From positions 1 through 35,754 of the forward strand of contig NZ_QQNA01000156.1 in the NCBI RefSeq assembly GCF_003346515.1: a DNA stretch of 35,754 nucleotides. Reading direction: 5' to 3'. Shown here in pieces: positions 23,089-30,446 of the stretch. The stretch comes from Streptomyces corynorhini. Lineage in GTDB: Bacteria; Actinomycetota; Actinomycetes; Streptomycetales; Streptomycetaceae. How positions within the stretch are numbered: position 1 is the first letter of the stretch; the number at the start of each line of letters is the position of its first letter. The translations under genes and the position numbers were made by a program. The notes beneath the pieces are model-generated. The model saw nothing but the letters and a program-made list of their open reading frames with translations. It was not told the DNA's origin and did not search any database.

Positions 23089-23808
23089 ATGATGGCTGTT
23101 TCACCCGCGCTGAAGTCCGACCGTTCCCGTATCTACGAGGAGCTGACGGCCGGACACGCGCTCATGCGCCGCGGTGCCGCGCTGGTCGTCACCGCGTTCA
23201 CCCGTCTCGCCGACGGCGAGCCCGTCGATGTCAGAACACTGATCGCGACCACCCGCTGGCTGATCGACTTCGTCGGTACACAGCGCGCGAGCGAGGTCAG
23301 GCTCTTCTGGCCGGTGCTGCGCGAGCTGTTCCCCGGTCCCGTCGCCGAAATCGACCGGACGGTCGCCGAGCGTGACGCGCTCGAAGCCGAGCTGCACGCG
23401 CTCGACCGGTCGGTCAACGCGATCGCCGCCCGGGAGGTGACCGGCGGGCGCGCCGAGGCTCTGGCGATCATCAGCCAGGCGACGATGTCGGGGCTGCCGT
23501 CCGCGCAGCGCGTCCGGACTCTGGTGAACACGTACTTCGACGAGGAGGAGCCGGTTCTCGCGGAGCTGGTCCCGAGAGTGCCGGACCGGGAGGTCGCCCG
23601 GCTGCGCTGCGCCATCGTCCAGAGCGCTCCGCGCACCGGCCCGCATCTGGTGTTCGGGCTGCTGGAGGACCCGGACCGGCTGCCGGGACACGCGGCCCTG
23701 ATGAGCCGTTTCCCGGCGTCCGTACGGTTGCTGCGCCCGGTGATGCTGGCGCGCTATCGATCCGTCAAGAGGGCGCTCGGCGTCGCCGAGCTGGAAGGGG
23801 CACGGTAG
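23089..23808 (+). CDS. Degenerate hemerythrin-like (HHE) protein
   Basis: A 239-aa all-helical protein resembling the Streptomyces hemerythrin-domain proteins, which bind a di-iron or similar centre through scattered His and Glu. H22 (AGHALMRRG) is kept. The second site, normally H-H-x-x-E-D before LFWPVL, reads GTQRASEVRLFWPVLRELFP, and the third (normally E-H-x-x-L) reads ERDALEAELHAL. A second helical module (residues about 130-239, EEEPVLAELVPRVPDREVA) also lacks the usual His. Metal binding is therefore probably lost, leaving a structural or ligand-binding role. ATG 23089 and 23092 are adjacent; AAGGAAGG lies just upstream. The fold assignment is from pattern only. Confidence 0.65.
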   Translation: MMAVSPALKSDRSRIYEELTAGHALMRRGAALVVTAFTRLADGEPVDVRTLIATTRWLIDFVGTQRASEVRLFWPVLRELFPGPVAEIDRTVAERDALEAELHALDRSVNAIAAREVTGGRAEALAIISQATMSGLPSAQRVRTLVNTYFDEEEPVLAELVPRVPDREVARLRCAIVQSAPRTGPHLVFGLLEDPDRLPGHAALMSRFPASVRLLRPVMLARYRSVKRALGVAELEGAR

Positions 23809-23906
23809 GCGCGGATCATCGGGCCGGTCGGCCCGTGTCGGTCGCGGCTGGTGACACGCTTCTCGTCGGCACCCCTTGTTGGCCCGTCGGGTTGTACGGG
23901 ATACTT

Positions 23907-23920
23907 CTACAGCGCTGTAG
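23907..23920. promoter_or_regulatory. Perfect 14-bp palindrome in the tatA1 upstream region
   Basis: CTACAGCGCTGTAG is fully self-complementary and lies 168 nt before the tatA ATG, in an AT-richer patch. A -35-like TTGTAC is at 23892-23897, so the palindrome would overlap the -10 region, a typical repressor site. The TACA...TGTA core resembles BlaI/CopY-type half sites, but with a 4-nt centre. A second imperfect inverted repeat (CATCGAGGG/CCCGATG) follows at 23928-23949. Confidence 0.5.
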
Positions 23921-23950
23921 ATGAAGGCATCGAGGGATATCGCCCGATGT

Positions 23951-23992
23951 TCCCGTACGAGGTTTCCCGTACGAGTTACCCGTACGGGGTTA
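23951..23992 (+). repeat. 14-nt tandem repeat, 3 units, upstream of tatA1
   Basis: TCCCGTACGAGGTT, TCCCGTACGAGTTA and CCCGTACGGGGTTA at 23951-23964, 23965-23978 and 23979-23992; CGTACGGGGTGT-like variants continue to about 24030. It lies between the palindrome at 23907 and the tatA ribosome site (GGGAGAG near 24071). Confidence 0.85.
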
Positions 23993-24088
23993 CGTGCGGG
24001 GTGTACGTACGGGGTGTGACGTGCGGGACTTCTCGCGGGGCACGCGTATCCGTACGGACTCCGTCGTTCCCGGGAGAGAGCAGACCTG

Positions 24089-24352
24089 ATGTTCGGCTTC
24101 AGTGAACTGGCCCTGATTCTTCTCGTCATCTTCGTGATCGTCGGGGTGAAGAAGCTGCCCGAGCTGACGCGCTCGGCGGGCAAGGCCGCGCGCATCTTCA
24201 AGAGCGAGAAGGCCGCGCTCAAGGAGGACGGGCGGGGCGACGGCGCCGCGGCGGGCTCCGCGCGGGCCGGGGAGCCCGGGGCCGGGCGGGCCGGGCGCCG
24301 TATCGTCACCGGCGTCATCGTCGACCGGGACCGGCCGCCCACCGGCTCCTGA
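24089..24352 (+). CDS. tatA: TatA/E family twin-arginine translocase protein, copy 1
   Basis: An 87-aa TatA-type subunit: a short N-terminus, one membrane helix (residues 6-20, LALILLVIFVIVGV), the hinge VKKLPELTR, an amphipathic helix (SAGKAARIFKSEKAALKEDG), then a Gly/Ala/Arg-rich tail. TatA oligomers form the pore element of the Tat system that exports folded proteins, heavily used by Streptomyces. The main tatAC locus is expected elsewhere; this is probably an accessory paralogue. A second TatA lies at 29683. GGGAGAG precedes the ATG. Confidence 0.92.
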   Translation: MFGFSELALILLVIFVIVGVKKLPELTRSAGKAARIFKSEKAALKEDGRGDGAAAGSARAGEPGAGRAGRRIVTGVIVDRDRPPTGS

Positions 24353-24545
24353 CGGCTCTCTGGGCGCACCCCGACCCTTCCCGGACCAGTCCCTGATCTC
24401 TCCCCCCGATCTCTCCCGGACCGTTCCCCGGCCTCTCCTGCTCCGGCCGGGCCCGGACGAAAGCCCCTAGACTGAGCCGCCGGGTTCAGAGGATGCGGGA
24501 TTCAGGGATACGGGCTTAGGGTCCGCGCGGGAACGGGAGAGCGAT

Positions 24546-24905
24546 GTGACGGCAGATGTCGGCGGCTTCGGGGATCCCCCCGCCGAGGTGCTGGCGGAGG
24601 CGGCTGCCGCGTTCGGGCTGCTCGCGTCGTCCGCGCGGCTGCACATCGTCTGGGTCCTGGCGCAGGGCGAGAGCGACGTGACCGGGCTCGCCGAGCGGGT
24701 CGGCGGCGCGCTGCCCGCGGTGAGCCAGCATCTGACCAAGCTCAAGCTGGCCGGTCTCGTCCGGTCCCGGCGCGAGGGCCGCCGCCAGGTCTACTTCGTG
24801 GACGACTCCGACGTCGTGACCGTGGTCCGGCTGATGGTCGGGCAGCTCACCGACCGCGCCGCGCACACCCCGGGCCCGCGCCGGATCAGCGACGTCGGCG
24901 CGTGA
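24546..24905 (+). CDS. ArsR/SmtB family transcriptional regulator
   Basis: A 119-aa winged-helix regulator. The recognition region AVSQHLTKLKLAGLVRSRRE and the wing EGRRQVYFVDD are typical ArsR/SmtB. Residues before them (EAAAAFGLLASSARLHIVWV) form the first helices. The metal sites of characterised members are incomplete: there is no ELCVC motif, and the alpha5 helix (DDSDVVTVVRLMVGQLTDRA) lacks the D-x-H pair, though AAH follows. The signal may be another ion or none. GTG 24546 has GGGAGAG just upstream. The P-type ATPase gene starts 7 nt after the stop, so the regulator almost certainly controls an operon with it. Confidence 0.92.
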   Translation: MTADVGGFGDPPAEVLAEAAAAFGLLASSARLHIVWVLAQGESDVTGLAERVGGALPAVSQHLTKLKLAGLVRSRREGRRQVYFVDDSDVVTVVRLMVGQLTDRAAHTPGPRRISDVGA

Positions 24906-24912
24906 GACCGTC

Positions 24913-27900
24913 GTGTTCGAGTCCGCCGTACCCGAACCTGTGGTGCCGGGGAGCGGTGCGCCGCCGCCCGGCGCCCCCGGCGGCCCGGACGACGGGCGGG
25001 CGTGGCCCCGCAGCCCCGACGGCACCCCGGATCTGACCGGGCTCACCGCCCTCCAGGTGCTGCGGCACCTCGACAGCGGCCCGCGCGGGCTCACGGAGGC
25101 GCAGGCCGAGGAGCGGCTGCTGCGGTACGGCGAGAACGCGGTGCCCGAGTGGCGTACGGCGTCCTGGCCGCGCCGGTTCCTGTGGAGCCTGCGGGATCCG
25201 TTCACCGCCGTCCTGCTCTGCCTGGGTCTGGTCTCCGCCGCGGTGGCCGCCTGGGGCACCGCCCTGGTCATCCTGTCGCTCGTCGCGGTCAGCTGCGTGC
25301 TGCGCTCCTCGGGCGAGCACCGCGCCGACCGTTCCATGGCCGGGCTGCGCGAGCTGGTGGCGACGACGGCGACCGTGGCGCGCCGGGACGAGCCCCGGGA
25401 GATCCCCGTCGACCAACTCGTCCCCGGCGACGTGATCCGCCTCGGGCCGGGCGATCTGGTCCCCGCCGACGTACGGCTGTTGCGCGCGAGCGGCCTGACC
25501 GTCCATCAGGCGCCCCTCACGGGGGAGTCGGCGCCGGTCGCCAAGTACGCCGTGGACGCGGCAGGACCGGGAGCGACGGCAGGACCCGGAGCGACGGCGG
25601 GGCCGGGAGCGACGGCGGGGCCTGTCGTGTCCACGGGGCCGGTGGTGTCCACGGGTTCGGTGGGGTCCACCGGTCCGGCGGGGTCCACCGGTCCGGCAGG
25701 GGCTACAGACCTGCCGGAACCGGCCGCTCCGGTTCCTCCGTCCGCCTTCGCCGGGGTGTTCGCCCAGCCGCAGCTCTGCTTCCAGGGCAGCAGCGTGGCC
25801 TCGGGCAGCGGCACCGCGGTCGTCTTCGCGACCGGCGCGCACACGCGGTTCGGCGCCGCCCGGCGGCGGCCCTGGCGGCGCCCGCCCAGCGCGTTCGACC
25901 GCTCGGTCAACGGGATCTCATGGGTCCTCATCCGGTTCATGCTGCTGACCCCGCCGCTCGTCCTCATGGCCAACGCCGCCCTGCGCGGACGCGGCCTGGA
26001 GACGCTGCCGTTCGCGGTGGCGGTCGCGGTCGGGCTGACCCCCGAGATGCTGCCCGTCATCGTCACCACCGCCCTGGCCCGCGGCGCGGCCCGCCTCGCC
26101 CGCGTCCACAGCGTCATCGTCAAACGCCTGCCCGCGCTGCACGACCTGGGCGCGGTCGACGTGCTCTTCCTCGACAAGACGGGCACGCTCACCCAGGACC
26201 GGCCGGTGGTCGACCGGGCGATGGACGCGTGGGGCGACCCGGACCCGGACGTCCTGCGCTGGGCCGCCGTCAACGCCTGGTGGACGTTGCAGCTGGCCGA
26301 TCTGCCCGCCCCCGACGCCCTGGACGGCGCGATCCTCGCCGCCGTGGGCGAGGACACCGCCGCCGAGGGCGCCGAGGGCGTCGCGGTCCTCCCCTTCGAC
26401 CCGCTGCGCCGACTGTCCACCGCCGTCGTCCGGCGGCCCGGCCGCCTCGGCACCCACACCCTGGTCGTCAAGGGCGCGGTCGCCGACGTGCTTCAGCGGT
26501 GCGCCCTGGACGAGGCGGAACGGGCCCGGCTCACCGCGCTCGCCGTACGCGAGGCGGACAGCGGGCTGCGGCTGCTCGCGGTCGCCGTCGCCGAGCGGCC
26601 CGCCCGCCACCGCGACTACACACCGGCCGACGAGCGCGGCCTCGACTTCGTGGGCTTCGTCGCCCTCCACGACGCCCTCGCCCCCACCGCCGCCGACGCG
26701 CTGAAAGTCCTCGACGAGCGCGGCGTCAGCGTCAAGATCCTCACCGGCGACCACCCCGGCACGGCCGCCCGCGCCTGCCTCGACCTCGGCCTGGGGCCCG
26801 GCGAGGTCGTCACCGCCGACCGTATCGACACGCTCACCGACACCGAACTGGCCGCCCTCGCCGAGCGCACCACCGTCTTCGCGCGCTGCACCCCCGACCA
26901 CAAGGCCCGTATCGTCGCCGTGGTGCGCGCCACCGGGCACACCACCGGATTCCTCGGTGACGGCGTCAACGACCTGCCCGCGCTGTACGCCGCCGACGTC
27001 GGGATCTGCCCGCGCGACGCCGTCGACGTCGTCCGCGAGTCGACCGATGTCGTCCTCGCGAAGAAGGACCTCACCGCGATCGACCACGCGATCTCCGCCG
27101 GACGTCACTCCAGCGGCAATATCGCGACCTATCTGCGGATAACACTCTCCTCAAACCTCGGCAACGTCATAGCGATGCTCGTCGCCGGGCTGCTGCTGCC
27201 CTTCCTGCCGATGCTCCCGGTCCAGGTCCTCGTACAGAACCTCTGCTTCGACGCCGCACAGCTCGCCTTCGCCTACGACCGGCCCACGTCCGAGACGCTG
27301 CGCCGGCCCAGCGAGCTGCGCTCGCGCGCGTTCCTGCGCTTCATCACCCGCTTCGGTCTGATCAACGCCACCGCCGACATGGCGACCTTCGCGGTGCTCG
27401 CCCTGACGCTGCGCACGGCGGCCGGGGCCGGGATCGACAGCCAGGCGGCCTTCCACTCCGGCTGGTTCACCGAGAACCTGCTGACCCAGGCCCTGGTGAT
27501 GCTGCTGCTGCGGACGGGGGCGCGGCGCGCGCTGCTCGGACGCCCGCCCGAGGGCTCCGAGCGGAGCCGGGCGCCGAGCCCGGTGCGCTGGGCCGCCACC
27601 GGGCTCGCCGTGACCGGCCTCCTGCTGCCGCTGTCCCCCTTGGGCCCGGCGCTCGGCATGCCCGCGCTGCCCGCCGTGTACTACGTGCTGCTGGGCGCCG
27701 TACTCGCCCTGTACGCGGTCGGCCTGGTCGTCGCCAAGGGACGCCACGAGCGGCGCCACATGGCGCGGGAGGCCGCCGCCGACGACACCGACGACACCGG
27801 GGCCGCCGGGGCGGCTCAAGCCGCTGGTGCGGCTGGTGTGGCTCAAGCCGCTGGTGTGGCTGGTGCGGTTGAGGCTGCCGGTGCGGCTGAGGCTGCTGGT

Positions 27901-27987
27901 GCGACCGGTGTTGCCGAGGCGGCTGGGCCGGTGGCGCCGGAGGCCGCTCCGGTCGGCTCAGCCTCCCGCACCTCCGCTCAGCCGTAG
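24913..27987 (+). CDS. P-type ATPase, MgtA-like (P3B), with repeat insert
   Basis: A 1024-aa ion-pumping ATPase. The TGES actuator loop is at 203-206, the phosphorylation site at D421 in LFLDKTGTLTQD, and the hinge GDGVND at 682-687. The helix M4 sequence GLTPEMLPVIV and the segment VQVLVQNLCFDAAQLAFAYD are those of Mg2+-importing MgtA/MgtB enzymes. Unusual parts are a 29-residue Pro/Gly-rich N-terminus, an eight-unit hexapeptide repeat at 217-264 just after TGES, and a C-terminal Ala/Gly/Glu repeat tail (about 960-1010). The start GTG 24913 has no strong ribosome site; coupling to the ArsR gene is likely. Mg2+ is the family's ion; ArsR control could mean a different metal. It ends 10 nt inside the convergent LCP gene. 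Confidence 0.9.
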   Translation: MFESAVPEPVVPGSGAPPPGAPGGPDDGRAWPRSPDGTPDLTGLTALQVLRHLDSGPRGLTEAQAEERLLRYGENAVPEWRTASWPRRFLWSLRDPFTAVLLCLGLVSAAVAAWGTALVILSLVAVSCVLRSSGEHRADRSMAGLRELVATTATVARRDEPREIPVDQLVPGDVIRLGPGDLVPADVRLLRASGLTVHQAPLTGESAPVAKYAVDAAGPGATAGPGATAGPGATAGPVVSTGPVVSTGSVGSTGPAGSTGPAGATDLPEPAAPVPPSAFAGVFAQPQLCFQGSSVASGSGTAVVFATGAHTRFGAARRRPWRRPPSAFDRSVNGISWVLIRFMLLTPPLVLMANAALRGRGLETLPFAVAVAVGLTPEMLPVIVTTALARGAARLARVHSVIVKRLPALHDLGAVDVLFLDKTGTLTQDRPVVDRAMDAWGDPDPDVLRWAAVNAWWTLQLADLPAPDALDGAILAAVGEDTAAEGAEGVAVLPFDPLRRLSTAVVRRPGRLGTHTLVVKGAVADVLQRCALDEAERARLTALAVREADSGLRLLAVAVAERPARHRDYTPADERGLDFVGFVALHDALAPTAADALKVLDERGVSVKILTGDHPGTAARACLDLGLGPGEVVTADRIDTLTDTELAALAERTTVFARCTPDHKARIVAVVRATGHTTGFLGDGVNDLPALYAADVGICPRDAVDVVRESTDVVLAKKDLTAIDHAISAGRHSSGNIATYLRITLSSNLGNVIAMLVAGLLLPFLPMLPVQVLVQNLCFDAAQLAFAYDRPTSETLRRPSELRSRAFLRFITRFGLINATADMATFAVLALTLRTAAGAGIDSQAAFHSGWFTENLLTQALVMLLLRTGARRALLGRPPEGSERSRAPSPVRWAATGLAVTGLLLPLSPLGPALGMPALPAVYYVLLGAVLALYAVGLVVAKGRHERRHMAREAAADDTDDTGAAGAAQAAGAAGVAQAAGVAGAVEAAGAAEAAGATGVAEAAGPVAPEAAPVGSASRTSAQP
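25561..25704 (+). repeat. 18-nt in-frame minisatellite, 8 units, in the P-type ATPase
   Basis: Eight consecutive 18-nt units encode (A/T)-G-P-x-x-(S/T/A): AGPGAT three times, then AGPVVS, TGPVVS, TGSVGS, TGPAGS and TGPAGA. The first three units are nearly identical in DNA, so expansion is recent at the 5' end. Confidence 0.96.
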
Positions 27988-29555
27988 GACAGGTTCGAGC
28001 ACGGGTCGTCGTCCGCCGAACGCGCGTCGTCCGCCACGGCCGAGGGCACGGAGGCGCTCTCGCTCGGGTCGGGCTCGGCGGCGGCGGGACCGGCCGTCGG
28101 ATCGTTGGCGAACGCGGAACCGACGATGACGTTGATGCCCGGCGCCGACGCCTGCTGGAGCTTCGCGCCGGGGAAGAGCCGCGCCGTGGTCTTGGCCTGC
28201 GCGTCCTCACCGGGGCCGTACTCGATCACGGTGGCGTCGTAGTCCTGGGTGCTCGCGGTCGCGGTGCCGGTGAGCGTGAAGCCGTGGTCCATGAGGAGCC
28301 GGCCACCGCGCGCGGCCAGTCCGGTGACCTCCGTACCGTTGTAGACGGCGACGGCGACACCCTCGCCCGACACCTCCTTCGACGTGCTCTGCGAGGGGGA
28401 GGGCTCGGCGGACGACTTCGACTTCTTGCCCTTGCCGCTGGCGTCCGTGCCGTCGACCGTACGGTCCGCCTTGAGCGCCGCCCAGAGCTGCGAGGCGTCC
28501 GGCTCGACGACGGCGACGCGCGCCCCCTGGTAGCGCCAGGGGATCGTGATGAACTTCGTGTTGTGCAGGTCGATGCTCTTCAGCCCCATCATGAAGCTGA
28601 TCAGCTTGTCGGCGGTGCCCAGCTCCGGGTCGACGGTCATGGACTCGGTGGCGGCGTTGGCCAGCGGCAGCAGCTTGGTCGGGGTGAGTCCGTCGTCCTT
28701 GACCTGCTTGATCAGGCTTCCCACGAACGCCTGCTGGCGCTTGATCCGCCCGATGTCCGAGCCGTCGCCGATGCCGTGCCGGATGCGCACGTAGTCCAGC
28801 GCCTTGGCGCCGGAGACCTTCTGGACGCCCTGCTTGAAGATCATGTCGCCCCGGGTGGCGCGGTTGGGGTTGAGGTCCCTCTGGTAGAGGTCCGTCGGCA
28901 GACAGACCCGCACACCGCCGACGACCTCGGTCATCCTCGCGAAGCCCTTGAAGTCGACGACGATCGTATGGTCGACGCGGAGTCCGGTGAGCTTCTCGAT
29001 GGTGTTCTGGGTGCAGGCCGGGTTTCCCTTGGCGGTCTGCCCGACGGAGAACGCCGCGTTGAACATGGCGTTCGTCTGTTCCTTCGTCCAACTTCCGTCG
29101 GGCAGCTGGCAGGGCGGTATGTCCAGCAGGGTGTCGCGCGGTACGGAGACGGCGACGGCATGCTTTCCATCCGCGTAGACATGCAGCAGGAAAGCGGTGT
29201 CGGAGCGGCCGACATCCTCCTTGTCGCCGCCGCCCAGCGCGCTGTTCCCCTCGGTCCGCGCGTCCGAGCCGATGACGAGGACGTTCTGTCCCTTCGACGT
29301 GGCCTCGGGCCGGTTGTCGGAGAGCCCGTCGGCGCTGAAGGTCTCGATGTTGCCCGAGAGCTTGAAGTAGACCCAGCCGACGCCTGCCGAGACGAGCACG
29401 AGAAGGGACACGGTTATCGCGAGCGTGAGCCGGAGCTTTCCGCTCCGCTTCTTCCGTCTGCGGGAGGCGGTGGATCGGGCGTCGGCGCGGCGTGCGCCGG
29501 CGCGACCAGCGTTGTTGCGACGCGCTGATGCCGTGTCCTGGCGGCTGCCTGACAT
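27978..29555 (-). CDS. LCP (LytR-CpsA-Psr) family cell-wall ligase
   Basis: A 525-aa type II membrane protein with a basic cytoplasmic N-terminus (RRRKKRSGKLRL), one helix at about 44-64 (LAITVSLLVLVSAGVGWVYF), and the LCP domain (about 90-345). LCP marks are NVLVIGSDAR, SDTAFLLHVYADGKHAVAVS, SVPRDTLLDIP, VGGVRVCLPTDLY, KALDYVRIRHG and DIGRIKRQQAFV. A LytR_C domain follows (about 395-485: GVAVAVYNGTEVTGLAARGG), then an acidic Ser/Pro tail. LCP proteins transfer teichoic-acid-type glycopolymers from undecaprenyl lipid to peptidoglycan. ATG 29553-29555 has GAGGG upstream. It diverges from tatA2 and is convergent with the P-type ATPase (10-nt overlap, no terminator between). Confidence 0.96.
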   Translation of the reverse strand: MSGSRQDTASARRNNAGRAGARRADARSTASRRRKKRSGKLRLTLAITVSLLVLVSAGVGWVYFKLSGNIETFSADGLSDNRPEATSKGQNVLVIGSDARTEGNSALGGGDKEDVGRSDTAFLLHVYADGKHAVAVSVPRDTLLDIPPCQLPDGSWTKEQTNAMFNAAFSVGQTAKGNPACTQNTIEKLTGLRVDHTIVVDFKGFARMTEVVGGVRVCLPTDLYQRDLNPNRATRGDMIFKQGVQKVSGAKALDYVRIRHGIGDGSDIGRIKRQQAFVGSLIKQVKDDGLTPTKLLPLANAATESMTVDPELGTADKLISFMMGLKSIDLHNTKFITIPWRYQGARVAVVEPDASQLWAALKADRTVDGTDASGKGKKSKSSAEPSPSQSTSKEVSGEGVAVAVYNGTEVTGLAARGGRLLMDHGFTLTGTATASTQDYDATVIEYGPGEDAQAKTTARLFPGAKLQQASAPGINVIVGSAFANDPTAGPAAAEPDPSESASVPSAVADDARSADDDPCSNLSYG

Positions 29556-29596
29556 ATGTGCGCCCTCATCCCTCCGGCCGACCCCATGGTTGTACA

Positions 29597-29606
29597 GTTG
29601 CGCAAT
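29597..29606. promoter_or_regulatory. TTGCGCAA palindrome, LCP-tatA2 intergenic copy
   Basis: GTTGCGCAAT carries the 8-bp palindrome TTGCGCAA. It lies 42 nt before the LCP start and between a TTGTAC (29590-29595) and ACTTTAT, which could be -35 and -10 for tatA2. GTTGC...GCAAC (29597-29601/29610-29614) adds an outer inverted repeat. Confidence 0.45.
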
Positions 29607-29682
29607 GTAGCAACTTTATTGATGGGTGCAGCCCGTGGGTTGGTTGCCTCCAGGTTTCAACGAGAGGAAGGCGAGGCGAGAA

Positions 29683-30042
29683 ATGTTGCGCAACGGGTTT
29701 GAGCCATGGCACATGCTGGTCGTGGCTATCGTGATCATCGTCCTGTTCGGCTCGAAGAAGCTTCCGGATTCCGCCCGCGCCCTGGGTAAGTCCATGCGCA
29801 TCCTCAAGAGCGAGGCCATGGCCATGAAGGAGGACGGTGGCACCGCCGCCTCCGCCGCTCCGGCCGCCGCTCCCGCCTCCGCCGCCGCCCCTGCCGCCGC
29901 TCCGGCTCCCGCCGCCTCTGCTGCCGCCGAGAGCGCCGCGCCCTCCGACGCCCCCGGTTCCTCCGCGAGCGTGGTGACGCCCGTGCCGCCCGTGACCGCC
30001 GTCGTGACCGACGCCCCCGTCACTCCGGGCGCGCAGCGCTGA
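29683..30042 (+). CDS. tatA: TatA/E family twin-arginine translocase protein, copy 2
   Basis: A 119-aa TatA-type protein: WHMLVVAIVIIVLFG helix (about residues 9-22), SKKLPDSARALGKSMRILKS hinge and amphipathic helix, then MAMKEDGG and a long Ala/Pro-rich tail (residues 54-119). The R-I-(F/L)-K-S-E...K-E-D-G stretch matches copy 1. ATG 29683 keeps the family's short N-terminus; an in-frame start at 29626 would add 19 residues. AGGCGAG lies a few nt upstream. The ATG overlaps a GTTGCGCAAC palindrome. It is probably an accessory Tat subunit, expressed divergently from the LCP gene. Confidence 0.9.
   Translation: MLRNGFEPWHMLVVAIVIIVLFGSKKLPDSARALGKSMRILKSEAMAMKEDGGTAASAAPAAAPASAAAPAAAPAPAASAAAESAAPSDAPGSSASVVTPVPPVTAVVTDAPVTPGAQR
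29685..29694. promoter_or_regulatory. GTTGCGCAAC palindrome overlapping the tatA2 start codon
   Basis: A perfect 10-bp palindrome begins at the G of the ATG (29683-29685) and covers codons 2-4. The same TTGCGCAA core is at 29597-29606 and 30374-30383. A bound factor here would block initiation or elongation. Confidence 0.45.
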
Positions 30043-30045
30043 AGC

Positions 30046-30070
30046 CGCGCGCCCGGTCCCGCGGCGCGCG
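30046..30070. terminator. GC hairpin between tatA2 and the small unknown gene
   Basis: CGCGCGC (30046-30052) pairs with GCGCGCG (30064-30070). It fills the 28-nt gap between two convergent genes and would end both messages. Confidence 0.5.
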
Positions 30071-30331
30071 TCAGGGGCTGGCCAGATCGACCCCGTACCG
30101 CAGGGGTTCGCCCTTCACGCGCAGGTCGCGACGGTAGACGAAGAGCGCCTCGACCTGTGCGCCGCCCGCCGGTCCGTCCAGCTCGCAGGGGTACGTCACC
30201 TGCACTACGGACGGCCGGTCGGCGACCCGCATCCGTACCCCGTCCGCGGGGCCGCCGTCGAGTACGGCGATCTCCCACGCGGTCTCTGTCGCCGTCTCCG
30301 GCGATCCGTGTATCTGCTGCCCTTGCGTCAT
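30071..30331 (-). CDS. Small unknown protein downstream of jetC
   Basis: An 86-aa soluble protein with a Gly/Pro/Asp pattern (VLDGGPADGVRMRVADR), a beta-type middle (SVVQVTYPCELDG) and a C-terminal ALFVYRRDLRVKGEPLRYG. The G-G-P-x-D-G...Y-R-R pattern reminds me of small proteins common in actinobacteria and their phages, but I cannot name a family. ATG 30329-30331 has AGGG about 9 nt upstream; in-frame starts at 30358 (ATG) and 30364 (GTG) would give up to 97 aa, and TTTAAAG 10 nt before the latter could be a -10 for a leaderless form. It occupies the place where jetD would be expected, but has no nuclease features. Confidence 0.6.
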   Translation of the reverse strand: MTQGQQIHGSPETATETAWEIAVLDGGPADGVRMRVADRPSVVQVTYPCELDGPAGGAQVEALFVYRRDLRVKGEPLRYGVDLASP

Positions 30332-30373
30332 CGTGTGCGCCCTGGCTTCATATCCCATGGCCACACTTTAAAG

Positions 30374-30383
30374 GTTGCGCAAT
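30374..30383. promoter_or_regulatory. TTGCGCAA palindrome between jetC and the small gene
   Basis: GTTGCGCAAT is identical over 10 nt to the copy at 29597-29606, in an AT-rich 115-nt gap after the jetC stop. On the minus strand it lies 10 nt upstream of the GTG at 30364 and beside TTTAAAG, so it would regulate the small gene rather than jetC. Confidence 0.45.
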
Positions 30384-30446
30384 CTTTGAACTATAGCCAC
30401 TTCGGATCGTTCAGCGGCGTTCGTGCGGAGGTGTGGGCCGCCGCGG

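Noticed and set aside
23851..24105. 84-aa frame before tatA1
   Set aside because: It is made of the CCGTACG repeats and the palindrome region; it overlaps the tatA1 start and lacks a ribosome site.
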